Source: Bacteroides neonati
Lineage (GTDB): Bacteria > Bacteroidota > Bacteroidia > Bacteroidales > Bacteroidaceae
Assembly: GCF_000499785.1 (NCBI RefSeq)
Contig: NZ_HG726026.1
Span: forward strand, 124,001 to 188,000
DNA: 64,000 bases
Reading direction: 5' to 3'
The translations under genes and the position numbers were made by a program. Within the stretch, counting starts at the first letter, position 1. Every line of letters starts with the position of its first letter. Positions 35,491 to 44,965 of the stretch are shown here, one piece after another. The notes under the pieces are model-generated. The model saw nothing but the letters and a program-made list of their open reading frames with translations, searched no databases and was not told the DNA's origin.

Positions 35491-38058
35491 ATGGTGAAGA
35501 GAATAATTGGAGGATTGCTTTGTTGTTGCAGTATGGTTTACGGCCAAAACCGGAGTGAGGCTGTGACACTGACGTTGAATGACCATTGGCTGTTTTCGCA
35601 GGCAGGAACTGAAAAGTGGTTATCGGCTAAAGTGCCGGGTACTGTACATCAGGATTTAATTCATCATCAGCTATTGCCCGACCCCTTCTATGGAGTTAAT
35701 GAAGAGAAAATTCAATGGGTCGAAAATGAAGATTGGCAATATAAAACAAGCTTTACGGTAAGTGAAGAGTTGCTGAACCGGGAGGGTGCTTTGCTAACCT
35801 TTGAAGGGCTTGACACGTATGCCGATGTCTACCTTAACGGTAGTTTGGTGCTAAAATCCGATAATATGTTTGTAGGCTATTCGGTTCCGGTGAAGTCGGT
35901 CTTGCGTAAAGGTGAGAATCGGTTACAGGTTTATTTTCACTCGCCTGTCAAACGGGTTATGCCGCAGCAGGCCTCCAACGGTTTCAATTATCCGGCGGAT
36001 AATGATCATCATAAAGAGCATTTGAGTGTTTTCACCCGAAAGGCTCCTTATAGTTATGGCTGGGATTGGGGCATTCGTATGGTGACCAGTGGAATTTGGC
36101 GCCCGGTTTCTTTGCGCTTTTATGATGTAGCTACCATCGATGATTATCAGGTAAAACAACTTTCATTAACAGACGAAGCGGCTCAACTGCTTCATGAACT
36201 GGAGGTGAAAAGTGTGTCTGCGCAAGAAGAGCAGGCCGAAGTCGTTGTCTCCTACTCATTGGAAGGAGGAGCCAAGACAACAATTAGGCAAGAGGTACGC
36301 CTACAACCGGGCATGAACCGCATTCGTATCCCGATGGAATTGCCGCACCCGGTGCGTTGGATGCCTAATGGGTGGGGCAAGCCTACTCTGTATGACTTCT
36401 CTGCACAACTTGTATGTAAGGACGTAACCGTTGCCGAGCAACGGCATCGTATTGGTTTGCGTACCATCCGTGTGGTCAATGAAAAGGATAAAGCGGGCGA
36501 GTCGTTTTACTTTGAAGTGAACGGCATCCCGATGTTTGCTAAAGGAGCTAACTATATTCCCCAAGATGCCCTGCTTCCGAATGTAACCACAGAACGCTAT
36601 GAAACCTTGTTTCGTGATGTTCGCGAGGCTCATATGAATATGATCCGCGTATGGGGCGGAGGAACGTATGAAGACGATCGTTTCTATGAATTAGCCGATG
36701 AAAATGGTATATTGGTATGGCAAGACTTTATGTTCGCGTGTACCTCTTATCCGAGCGATCCCACGTTTTTGAAGCGGGTGGAAGAAGAGGCTACTTATAA
36801 CATTAAACGCTTGCGCAATCATGCTTCATTGGCTATGTGGTGCGGTAACAATGAGATTTTAGAAGGATTGAAATACTGGGGTTGGGAGAAAAAGTTCACC
36901 CCTGAGGTTTATCAAGAGATGTTTCGCGGATACGATCGGTTGTTCAACGAATTATTACCGGCTAAGGTAAGCGAGTTGGATGGTGATCGTTTTTATAAAC
37001 ACAGTTCACCTTACTTTGCTAACTGGGGGCGTCCCGATTCATGGGGAGTAGGCGATAGCCACAACTGGGGAGTATGGTATGGTAAGAAAACATTCGAATC
37101 ATTGGATACCGACCTGCCTCGTTTTATGAGTGAGTTTGGCTTTCAGTCATTTCCCGAAATGAAAACAATTGCTACATTTGCTGCTCCCGAAGACTATCAG
37201 ATTGAGTCGAAGGTGATGAACGGACACCAAAAGAGTAGCATCGGGAATGCACTGATACGTACGTATATGGAGCGCGATTATATCGTTCCGGAGAAGTTTG
37301 AAGACTTTGTCTACATCGGCCTGGTGCTTCAAGGAAGAGGTATGCGGCATGGATTCGAAGCTCATCGACGCAATCGCCCTTATTGCATGGGAACGCTCTA
37401 CTGGCAGTTGAACGATAGTTGGCCTGTGGTATCGTGGTCGAGCATTGATTACTATGGCAACTGGAAAGCGCTTCATTATCAGGCGAAGCGTGCATTTGCA
37501 CCGTTACTTATTAATCCGGTGCAACAGGGCGACTCTTTACAGGTTCACCTACTGTCGGATGAGTTGAAAGCATTGGATGCTTTGACACTGGATATGCGTT
37601 TAATTGATTTCAATGGTAAACTTATAAAGAAAGAATCTATAAAATCGTTATCTTTGCCTGCCAATACGTCTATGTGTGTGTACCGACAGTCATTGGCCTC
37701 GCTTTTGACAACCGAACAGCGTACAAACTGTTTTCTTTCGCTCACTCTGAAAGAGAAGTCAGGGCATAAGGTAGCCGAAGAGGTGTACTTCTTTGAACCG
37801 ACTAAAAACTTGAATCTTCCTCAAGCATCTGTTTCTTATAAGGTGAAGCAACGCAATGGAAGTTGCGAGTTAACGCTCACTTCTTCTCAGTTGGCTAAAG
37901 ATGTATTTATTCAGGTGCCGATACAAGGAGCACGATTTAGTGATAACTTCTTCGATCTGCTTCCCGGAGAAACAAAGAAGGTTACCATTAGCTCTCCTGC
38001 GCTGAACAAAGAAGGAAAATTAGACATAACAATAAAACACGTAAGAGAAACATATTAA
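35491..38058 (+). CDS. GH2 beta-mannosidase
   Basis: An 855-residue exported GH2 enzyme. It has a signal peptide (LLCCCSMVYGQ, about 20), a jelly-roll domain (WLSAKVPGTVHQDLIHHQLLPD, the beta-mannosidase signature start), an Ig-like domain, and a TIM-barrel with acid/base Glu in WCGNNEILEG and nucleophile Glu in MSEFGFQSFP. A C-terminal sandwich closes it. It cuts beta-1,4-mannose from the N-glycan core. Its place in the sialidase operon suggests that whole complex N-glycans are the target, not only terminal sialic acid. Confidence 0.93.
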   Translation: MVKRIIGGLLCCCSMVYGQNRSEAVTLTLNDHWLFSQAGTEKWLSAKVPGTVHQDLIHHQLLPDPFYGVNEEKIQWVENEDWQYKTSFTVSEELLNREGALLTFEGLDTYADVYLNGSLVLKSDNMFVGYSVPVKSVLRKGENRLQVYFHSPVKRVMPQQASNGFNYPADNDHHKEHLSVFTRKAPYSYGWDWGIRMVTSGIWRPVSLRFYDVATIDDYQVKQLSLTDEAAQLLHELEVKSVSAQEEQAEVVVSYSLEGGAKTTIRQEVRLQPGMNRIRIPMELPHPVRWMPNGWGKPTLYDFSAQLVCKDVTVAEQRHRIGLRTIRVVNEKDKAGESFYFEVNGIPMFAKGANYIPQDALLPNVTTERYETLFRDVREAHMNMIRVWGGGTYEDDRFYELADENGILVWQDFMFACTSYPSDPTFLKRVEEEATYNIKRLRNHASLAMWCGNNEILEGLKYWGWEKKFTPEVYQEMFRGYDRLFNELLPAKVSELDGDRFYKHSSPYFANWGRPDSWGVGDSHNWGVWYGKKTFESLDTDLPRFMSEFGFQSFPEMKTIATFAAPEDYQIESKVMNGHQKSSIGNALIRTYMERDYIVPEKFEDFVYIGLVLQGRGMRHGFEAHRRNRPYCMGTLYWQLNDSWPVVSWSSIDYYGNWKALHYQAKRAFAPLLINPVQQGDSLQVHLLSDELKALDALTLDMRLIDFNGKLIKKESIKSLSLPANTSMCVYRQSLASLLTTEQRTNCFLSLTLKEKSGHKVAEEVYFFEPTKNLNLPQASVSYKVKQRNGSCELTLTSSQLAKDVFIQVPIQGARFSDNFFDLLPGETKKVTISSPALNKEGKLDITIKHVRETY

Positions 38059-38072
38059 TTAATCAAACTATT

Positions 38073-40400
38073 ATGATGAAACAAACTTTTAAAGTGGCCG
38101 GTTTTCTGGCATTAACGGGGCTTATAGCTTCCTGTAAATCGGAGCAAAAGCTTGCCGATTATCAAGTGATTCCTTTACCGCAAGAGATTGCCGTATTGCA
38201 GAGCAATCCTTTTATACTGGGTGGGGATGTGAAAATAATCTATCCTGAAGGAAATGAGAAAATGCATAAAAATGCTCTTTTCTTAGCCGAGTATTTGAAG
38301 AAAGCTACAGGAAAAGATTTTGCAATCGAAACGGGAACTGAAGGGAAGAATGCCATTGTGCTTCAATTGGGTCTGCAGTCGGAAAATCCGGAGGCTTATC
38401 AACTCAAAGTAGGCAGTGAAGGTGTTACCATTGCTGCACCTAGCGAAGCAGGTGTATTTTATGGTATTCAGACACTGCGCAAATCAATTCCGGTAGCAGT
38501 GGGTGCACAAATCTCATTGCCCGCAGCAGAGATCAACGATTATCCTCGTTTTGGATATCGTGGGGTGCACCTTGACGTAGCTCGTCACTTCTTTACGGTA
38601 GACGAAGTGAAGTCATTCATCGATATGATGACGTTGCATAATATGAATCGTATGCACTGGCATCTTACCGAAGATCAAGGCTGGCGTTTGGAGATAAAGA
38701 AGTATCCGAAGCTGACAGAAATCGGTTCGAAAAGAACAGAGACGGTGATCGGACGTAATTCCGGCAAATATGACGGAATACCTTACGGTGGATTTTACAC
38801 GCAGGAGCAAGCTAAGGAAATTGTTGAGTATGCTGCTCAACGATATGTTACCGTTATTCCTGAGATAGATCTTCCGGGACATATGCAGGCTGCATTGGCT
38901 GCTTATCCTCACCTTGGCTGTACCGGCGGACCGTACGAAGTATGGAGAGAATGGGGTATATCGGATAATGTGCTTTGTGCAGGCAATGACAGTACGTTGA
39001 CCTTTATCGATGATGTGCTGACTGAAGTGATGGAAATATTCCCATCCAGTTATATTCATATTGGTGGCGACGAATGTCCGAAAACACAATGGGAAAAGTG
39101 TCCTAAATGTCAGGCTCGTATCAAATCTCTGGGTTTGAAATCGGATGATAAGCACTCGAAAGAAGAGCGTTTGCAGAGCGTCATTATTAACCATGCAGAG
39201 AAGTTCCTCAACGAACACGGTCGTCAGATTATCGGTTGGGATGAGATTCTCGAAGGTGGATTGGCTCCTAATGCAACCGTTATGTCATGGCGTGGTGAAG
39301 CCGGTGGTATTGAAGCTGCCAAGCAGAAACACGATGTGTTGATGACTCCGAATACATATCTGTATTTTGATTATTATCAGACGAAAGATGTGGATAACGA
39401 ACCTTTAGCTATTGGTGGTTATCTGCCGTTGGAGAGAGTATACAGCTACGAACCGATGCCTGCTTCTCTGACTCCCGAAGAGCAGAAATACATTGTAGGT
39501 GTACAAGCCAATCACTGGACTGAGTATATGCCTACCTTTGCGCAGGTGCAATACATGGCATTGCCTCGTTGGGCTGCTTTGAGCGAAATTCAATGGACCA
39601 TGCCTGCTAAGAAAAACTATCAGGACTTCTTGAAGCGCCTGCCTCGCTTGATTGAGCTTTACAACGCCGAAGGTTATAACTATGCTAAACACGTATTTGA
39701 TGTGACAGCCGAGTTCAACCCAAATCCGGTAGATGGTACGCTCGATGTAAAACTATCGACACTTGATGGCGCTCCTATTCACTATACGTTAGATGGTACA
39801 GAGCCTACTGCTTCCTCACCGGTATGCGATAGCATTTTGAAGATAAAGGAAAACGGAACGTTGCAGGCGGTTGCTATACGTTCGGCAGGTAATAGCCGTA
39901 TCGTTTCTGAGAAGGTTGTGTTCAGCAAATCAAGTATGAAGTCGATTGTTGCCAATCAGCCCATAAATAAACAATATGAGTTTAATGGTGCCCCTACTTT
40001 AGTAGATGGCCTTAAGGGTAATGGAAATTATAAGACTGGTCGCTGGATTGCTTTTTACAAGAACGATATGGATGTTACAATTGATATGCAGCAGCCAACC
40101 GAAATAGCTAGTGTAGAGATTTCGACTTGTGTGGAGAAAGGTGATTGGGTATTTGATGCCAGAGGCTTGTCGATAGAGATATCGGAAGATGGCAAGAGCT
40201 TTACCAAAGTGGCTTCAGAGGATTATCCGGCTATGACGGCAGCAGACCGCAACGGCATTTACAATCATAAACTGACATTTTCTCCCGTAAAAGCACGCTA
40301 CGTGAAAGTGGTGGCATTGTCCGAACAGTCTATTCCCGATTGGCACGGTGGTATGGGTAAGCCCGGCTTCTTGTTTGTCGATGAGATTACTGTAAACTAA
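38073..40400 (+). CDS. GH20 beta-N-acetylhexosaminidase lipoprotein (second)
   Basis: A 775-residue GH20 enzyme anchored as a lipoprotein (lipobox GLIASC, Cys21). It has a GH20b domain (about 30-160) and a catalytic barrel with HWHLTEDQGWRLEIKKYP and Asp-Glu in HIGGDECPKTQW. A chitobiase C-terminal-like domain (about 550-610, THYTLDGTEPT-type) and an F5/8 discoidin-like domain (about 640-775) follow. It differs from the first GH20 in anchoring and C-terminal domains, so the two probably act on different linkages or sites. It sits between the mannosidase and the mutarotase. Confidence 0.93.
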   Translation: MMKQTFKVAGFLALTGLIASCKSEQKLADYQVIPLPQEIAVLQSNPFILGGDVKIIYPEGNEKMHKNALFLAEYLKKATGKDFAIETGTEGKNAIVLQLGLQSENPEAYQLKVGSEGVTIAAPSEAGVFYGIQTLRKSIPVAVGAQISLPAAEINDYPRFGYRGVHLDVARHFFTVDEVKSFIDMMTLHNMNRMHWHLTEDQGWRLEIKKYPKLTEIGSKRTETVIGRNSGKYDGIPYGGFYTQEQAKEIVEYAAQRYVTVIPEIDLPGHMQAALAAYPHLGCTGGPYEVWREWGISDNVLCAGNDSTLTFIDDVLTEVMEIFPSSYIHIGGDECPKTQWEKCPKCQARIKSLGLKSDDKHSKEERLQSVIINHAEKFLNEHGRQIIGWDEILEGGLAPNATVMSWRGEAGGIEAAKQKHDVLMTPNTYLYFDYYQTKDVDNEPLAIGGYLPLERVYSYEPMPASLTPEEQKYIVGVQANHWTEYMPTFAQVQYMALPRWAALSEIQWTMPAKKNYQDFLKRLPRLIELYNAEGYNYAKHVFDVTAEFNPNPVDGTLDVKLSTLDGAPIHYTLDGTEPTASSPVCDSILKIKENGTLQAVAIRSAGNSRIVSEKVVFSKSSMKSIVANQPINKQYEFNGAPTLVDGLKGNGNYKTGRWIAFYKNDMDVTIDMQQPTEIASVEISTCVEKGDWVFDARGLSIEISEDGKSFTKVASEDYPAMTAADRNGIYNHKLTFSPVKARYVKVVALSEQSIPDWHGGMGKPGFLFVDEITVN

Positions 40401-41618
40401 TTGTTGCATACAGTGGTAAGGACAACTGTTTGGTTTTTCCTTTGTATACTTGTCGGGTTGATTGCTTCGTGCAACTCCCGACAAGCAACACTGCTTACGC
40501 AACCGATCAGTATACAAGAAATGATAGGAATCCCTGATGCAGAACCCGGTTTTGCATCAGGGGTTTCGGCTTGTTATGCAGGTGCTATTGATGATCTGCT
40601 ATTGGTAGCGGGTGGATGTAATTTTCCCGATCTACCTTTAACGGCAGGTGGGAAGAAGAGATATTATAAAGGTATTTACGTAGCCAATCGCAATGTCGAC
40701 TCTGTTTTCCATTGGAGAAAAGTAGGAGAGCTGCCTGTAGCTGCCGCCTATGGTGTTTCCATACCTATTCCCGGAGGTTTGATCTTTGCCGGTGGAATGA
40801 ACGAAGAGGGATCGCTCTCTTCGGTATATCGGCTGCGTCTAAGCAAGGATAAACAATCGGTTATTATGGATACACTACATTCACTACCTTTTGCTATAGA
40901 TAATATGGCGGGTGTTGTAGTGGGCGAAAGACTCTTTCTGATAGGTGGCAATGTAGAAGGAAAGCCCTCTTGTTCCCTTTTATCGGCAGAGTTATCCCAT
41001 CTAAATGAAGGCTGGTTGCAAGAATCCTCTTTTCCCGGCGACCCCAGAATTCAGCCTGTTTGTGCAGCACAATCTGCTAAGGGTGGAAGCATTTATATGT
41101 GGGGAGGTTTTGCTCCCTCGGTGGACGGTGTTCGGGCTACATTGTCGACAGACGGGTATGCTTATTCAATTGCTGAACGTAGTTGGAAACAGCTTGCAAC
41201 GCCTACGGGAAGCGACTCTGTATCTGTTTCGTTAGGTGGCGGCGGTGCTGTTTCGTTAAACGATAGTTTAATAATCTGTACCGGAGGGGTCAATAAACGT
41301 ATCTTTTTATCTGCACTTAGGCGGGGAGAAATGCTTCAAAAAGCGAAAGCGGCTCAATGCACCAAACAGATTGACAGCCTCAAAGCTGTAGACAGTGTTT
41401 ATCTATCTCGTCCGGCCGATTGGTATTGTTTCAACGATAAGGTGCTTCTCTATAACGTGCTTCGCGACTCTTGGACGGAGGTATCTCAAAGTACTTCGCT
41501 GGCTCGTGCCGGAGCTGCTTTAGTGGGCTGTAACGATACGTTATTTTCCATTTGCGGAGAGCTAAAGCCCGGAGTTCGTACCCCTGAAATAAATAAGTTG
41601 ATCATCCGTTCTTATTAA
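40401..41618 (+). CDS. nanM: N-acetylneuraminate epimerase/mutarotase (NanM, Kelch propeller)
   Basis: A Kelch-type six-blade beta-propeller of up to 405 residues. Kelch/NanM motifs are visible: LLVAGGCNFPDLPLTAGGKKRYY, LIFAGGMNEEG, RLFLIGGNVEG, IYMWGGFAPSVDG and LIICTGGVNKRIF. It converts alpha-Neu5Ac released by sialidase to the beta anomer in the periplasm. A lipobox-like GLIASC at Cys24 suggests anchoring. The start is uncertain: no ATG precedes the signal sequence, and TTG codons directly after the upstream stop (40401 or 40404) or a GTG at 40413 would serve. It is the last gene of the sialidase operon. Confidence 0.88.
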   Translation: MLHTVVRTTVWFFLCILVGLIASCNSRQATLLTQPISIQEMIGIPDAEPGFASGVSACYAGAIDDLLLVAGGCNFPDLPLTAGGKKRYYKGIYVANRNVDSVFHWRKVGELPVAAAYGVSIPIPGGLIFAGGMNEEGSLSSVYRLRLSKDKQSVIMDTLHSLPFAIDNMAGVVVGERLFLIGGNVEGKPSCSLLSAELSHLNEGWLQESSFPGDPRIQPVCAAQSAKGGSIYMWGGFAPSVDGVRATLSTDGYAYSIAERSWKQLATPTGSDSVSVSLGGGGAVSLNDSLIICTGGVNKRIFLSALRRGEMLQKAKAAQCTKQIDSLKAVDSVYLSRPADWYCFNDKVLLYNVLRDSWTEVSQSTSLARAGAALVGCNDTLFSICGELKPGVRTPEINKLIIRSY

Positions 41619-41637
41619 AAACTTATATCAGTAAACG

Positions 41638-41686
41638 AAAGAGAGGCGAATGTTACTTCAATGGACAGTAACATTCGCCTCTCTTT
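41638..41686. terminator. Bidirectional terminator between nanM and the fimbrillin-like gene
   Basis: A 19-bp perfect stem (AAAGAGAGGCGAATGTTAC at 41638-41656 with 41668-41686) and an 11-base loop lie between convergent genes, with A and T runs on the two sides. Confidence 0.85.
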
Positions 41687-41689
41687 CAT

Positions 41690-43567
41690 TTATTCTCTAA
41701 GGTAGCGTATGGAGTAACCGGCATAGTCATTACTCTCTATCATTCTTATCTCATTGTTGTTGTAAAGTAGAGAGAACCCACCTCCTGTAAAGTTTGTGAG
41801 GGTTCCTTCTGCATACCAGAATACTGTAAATTGATTTTTAAAGCTATAAATACTTGTATTCTTATTTGTAACTTTATTGAAGAAACCGACCGGCTTTCCA
41901 CTAAATCCCGATAAGTTGTTGGGTGTATGGCTGCTTGCAGAACTTTCCCATGAGCTTCCCATTTTGAGTGCAGCAGTATTATTTTTTATATAGCTTTTAA
42001 GCTTTTCGCAATCGCCATTATTCGGTATTTTCCATCCGGAAGGTGCCATTGTTCCTTTAGAAACAGCCGCTTTGTTGTAGAATAAATTATCTTCTTTGAG
42101 ATAATACCCGGCAGTACTCACTGTCATATTGGTTATTAGGTTGATAGTTCCTCCATCATTGTATTTGGTTGTTTTTAGATTTTCGCGCATCCAGTATTGG
42201 GTACCTATCTTTACGGTTGGATAGATAAATCTTTCTGTTCCTTTGCTGTCTGTTAAAACAGTGGGACGCAATGAAACACTTTGTCTGTTTTCGGGTGGTG
42301 TAAGTACGATGTTGCTTTCTGCATCGGCATAGAGTGTGGTAATGGCTTCGTCAATACCGGAAGTATATATGAAGGAATTTGTTTCTGTATTCCACGAAAC
42401 GGTTCCGCCGTGTACGTTGCCTGTTGCGTTGAGGAGTTGGAGTACAGTACCATCCTGTGAACCGATCGGATAGAGAACAATAGCTTGCGCATTGATACCT
42501 TCGCCTAATAGATATTCTTTGCATACCTCTGCCAGAGCAATGCCGGAAGCATTGGTGATGTTATATACATTACTCTGTTCAAAGTTGAAGTCCGTTAAGA
42601 GAATCACTCCCTCGTCTTGATCTTCTTCGAGCGTTCCTTCGCTTTGACTTCCTTCCTGCCATTCGCCAATGCTGGGAAAAATTCCATTAACTCCCGTTTT
42701 AGAGCTAAACTTCAACAGTAATTCGCAACTATATCCGCTCGCTATTTCCATATCATTGGGAAAAGGTAGGGAGTAGCTTTTTCCCTGCACCCGTAGCGTA
42801 AGTTTGCCATTACCTATTTCTTGTGGAATGAGCAATGCTTTCTTACCCGTTAGTTTATGCGTTGCTTCGTCAATAATCCATTCGCCATTCGTTAGAATGT
42901 TTTGTGGAGTGTTTGGTGATGAGAAAGTATTATTGGTAAAATTGTAAGTAGCCCGGGTGAAGGTGTTGTTGAATACGATAGAAGCGTTTTGTTTCAATGC
43001 ATTTATATCTTCATCTTCTGTTAATTGAATCGAGACTCGCACTTGGCACATTTTGTGTTCGAGTGTGAGGTTAACGCTTTTGTTGCTTGGGATGACTCCT
43101 GTTGTTTTGGCAACCATAAAGTCCGACAGGCTGTAGCCTACATTCGTGTTCTGCTCCGGGCTAACCGAAACTTGTATGTTACTTTGGTTAGGGGCAATAG
43201 CGTTTGGCTGATACGGGTAATAACCCGTGAAGTCATATTTACCATCACCACTGGGATAATAGATGGGCTCGTCGGGTTCAAAAATTGCTTCTTTCAATGT
43301 AAATCGCATATTATCTACGTATCGTTTATCACTTAAATCTTTCGATTCGGGTAAAACGAAAAGACCGATCTGATCATCAGTTTCGAACTCATTGTTTGCG
43401 ACACGTGTTTGCATCAATAAAATCTGAGCTGAAATTTGAATCGGAATAGTACCCGGAGTTAAAGGGAAGTCTTCTTCTTCTTGAATGTTATTGACACAAG
43501 ATGTTGAGAGAAAAAGAGCGAGAACAATGCTTGATGCCTTCAAGCATGTAGTTTGTACGTGTTTCAT
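41690..43567 (-). CDS. Fimbrillin-family lipoprotein with C-terminal FISUMP domain
   Basis: A 625-residue lipoprotein: lipobox LSTSC (Cys24) is followed by Mfa/fimbrillin-like beta-sandwich domains (about 35-310, FTGYYPYQPNAIAPNQSN and SVNLTLEHKMCQVRVSIQL). A C-terminal FISUMP-type domain (about 445-625) has GTQYWMRENLKTTKYNDG and MAPSGWKIPNNGDC. It is probably a surface adhesin or pilus-tip-like protein; the ligand is unknown. An ATG three codons upstream (43576) is equally possible. It converges on nanM across a shared terminator and is not part of the sialic acid operon. Confidence 0.8.
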   Translation of the reverse strand: MKHVQTTCLKASSIVLALFLSTSCVNNIQEEEDFPLTPGTIPIQISAQILLMQTRVANNEFETDDQIGLFVLPESKDLSDKRYVDNMRFTLKEAIFEPDEPIYYPSGDGKYDFTGYYPYQPNAIAPNQSNIQVSVSPEQNTNVGYSLSDFMVAKTTGVIPSNKSVNLTLEHKMCQVRVSIQLTEDEDINALKQNASIVFNNTFTRATYNFTNNTFSSPNTPQNILTNGEWIIDEATHKLTGKKALLIPQEIGNGKLTLRVQGKSYSLPFPNDMEIASGYSCELLLKFSSKTGVNGIFPSIGEWQEGSQSEGTLEEDQDEGVILLTDFNFEQSNVYNITNASGIALAEVCKEYLLGEGINAQAIVLYPIGSQDGTVLQLLNATGNVHGGTVSWNTETNSFIYTSGIDEAITTLYADAESNIVLTPPENRQSVSLRPTVLTDSKGTERFIYPTVKIGTQYWMRENLKTTKYNDGGTINLITNMTVSTAGYYLKEDNLFYNKAAVSKGTMAPSGWKIPNNGDCEKLKSYIKNNTAALKMGSSWESSASSHTPNNLSGFSGKPVGFFNKVTNKNTSIYSFKNQFTVFWYAEGTLTNFTGGGFSLLYNNNEIRMIESNDYAGYSIRYLRE

Positions 43568-43655
43568 AGAAATCATATTATTTAGTTGAATTTGCCTCTA
43601 AACTAATGTTTTACGAAGATAGGCTATTTTTCTTAAAAAATCGAATCATAATATA

Positions 43656-43663
43656 TATCTTTG
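43656..43663 (+). promoter_or_regulatory. -7 box of the efflux operon
   Basis: TATCTTTG fits TAnnTTTG and lies 29 bases before the TolC-family ATG at 43693. No clear -33 box. The five downstream genes have spacings from -4 to 13 bp and form one operon. Confidence 0.5.
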
Positions 43664-43692
43664 TGCATCGAATGTATATTAAATCGATGCTT

Positions 43693-44952
43693 ATGAAAAG
43701 AATATTGTTTTTCCTTTCTTATTTTCTGTTTGTATATGAGATATACGGACAAGTTACCTTGGAGCATTGTTTGCAAAAAGCACAGGAGAACTATCCGTTG
43801 ATGAGGCAGTACGACTTGATACAACAGGCCAAAGAATATAATCTGGATAATGCTTCGAAAGGCTACCTGCCACAGTTTGCTCTTTCAGCCAAGGCAACCT
43901 ACCAAAGCGAAGTAACAGAGCTTCCGGTATCAATACCGGGGGTAAACATGAAGGCACTGCCTAAAGAGCAGTATCAGGTGATGTTGGAACTCCGGCAAAA
44001 TCTTTGGGACGGAGGGGAGATACGCAAAGCCAAAGCCGGAATGAAAGCTGCCTCTGAGGTGGATCGAGAACGCCTTGCTGTGGATATGTACACACTCAAT
44101 GAACGAGTCGATCAGCTTTACTTCGGTACCTTGTTGTTGGGCGAACAGTTGAACCAGAACCAGTTGTTGCAAGATGAGTTGGAGCGCAACCTGAAGCAGA
44201 TCGCTGCTTACGTAGCCAATGGCATTGCCAATCAAAGCGATCTTGATGCAGTACAGGTGAATCTGCTGGATGCGCGGCAGAAACGAATAGAGTTGACAGC
44301 TACCCGAGTGGCTTATCTTCAGATGCTGTCATTGATGATTGGTGAAGAGTTGGCGCCTGATGTTACGTTGATAAAACCCCTGGATATGGGTAGCGGGTCG
44401 AACGAACAACAGATCTTACGCCCCGAACTCAATTGGTTTGCTGCACAGGAACGCAGGCTGCAAGTACAGAAGGAAAGCTTGATGGCACGCAGCTTACCCC
44501 ATTTGGGGTTTTTTATTCAGGGAGCTTACGGCAATCCGGGGCTGAATATGCTGAAGAATGAATGGACTCCCTTCTACATAGCAGGTGTTCGTCTTTCCTG
44601 GAACTTTGGCAGCTTGTATACCCTACGCAATGATAAGCGCTTGATCGAGACTACTCGTTTGCAGGTTCAGAACAATCAGGAGGTGTTTCTTTTCAATACG
44701 CAACTTCAGCTAACGCAACAAAACAATGCGATTGCTTCCATGCGCAAACAGATGCAAGACGATAACGAAATTATCCGCCTTCGAACCAACATTCGTCAAG
44801 CAGCCGAGGCCAAAGTAGCCAACGGTACATTGACGGTAACTGAGATGCTACGCGAGATTACGGCAGAGAATATGGCTCGGCAAACCAAAGCACTGCACGA
44901 AATTCAGTTGCTGATGAACATTCGTAAGCTAAACTATATCACTAATCATTAA
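43693..44952 (+). CDS. TolC-family outer-membrane efflux protein
   Basis: A 419-residue outer-membrane factor. It has a signal peptide (LFFLSYFLFVYEIYG) and then two OEP repeats of long helices, with VTLEHCLQKAQENYPLMRQYD at the mature start and YVANGIANQSDLDAVQVNLLDARQKR in the first repeat. It forms the trimeric exit duct for the HlyD-type adaptor and ABC pump encoded next. Start ATG 43693 (MKRILFF) is preferred; 43687 is possible. Confidence 0.9.
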   Translation: MKRILFFLSYFLFVYEIYGQVTLEHCLQKAQENYPLMRQYDLIQQAKEYNLDNASKGYLPQFALSAKATYQSEVTELPVSIPGVNMKALPKEQYQVMLELRQNLWDGGEIRKAKAGMKAASEVDRERLAVDMYTLNERVDQLYFGTLLLGEQLNQNQLLQDELERNLKQIAAYVANGIANQSDLDAVQVNLLDARQKRIELTATRVAYLQMLSLMIGEELAPDVTLIKPLDMGSGSNEQQILRPELNWFAAQERRLQVQKESLMARSLPHLGFFIQGAYGNPGLNMLKNEWTPFYIAGVRLSWNFGSLYTLRNDKRLIETTRLQVQNNQEVFLFNTQLQLTQQNNAIASMRKQMQDDNEIIRLRTNIRQAAEAKVANGTLTVTEMLREITAENMARQTKALHEIQLLMNIRKLNYITNH

Positions 44953-44965
44953 ATACCTACCGATT

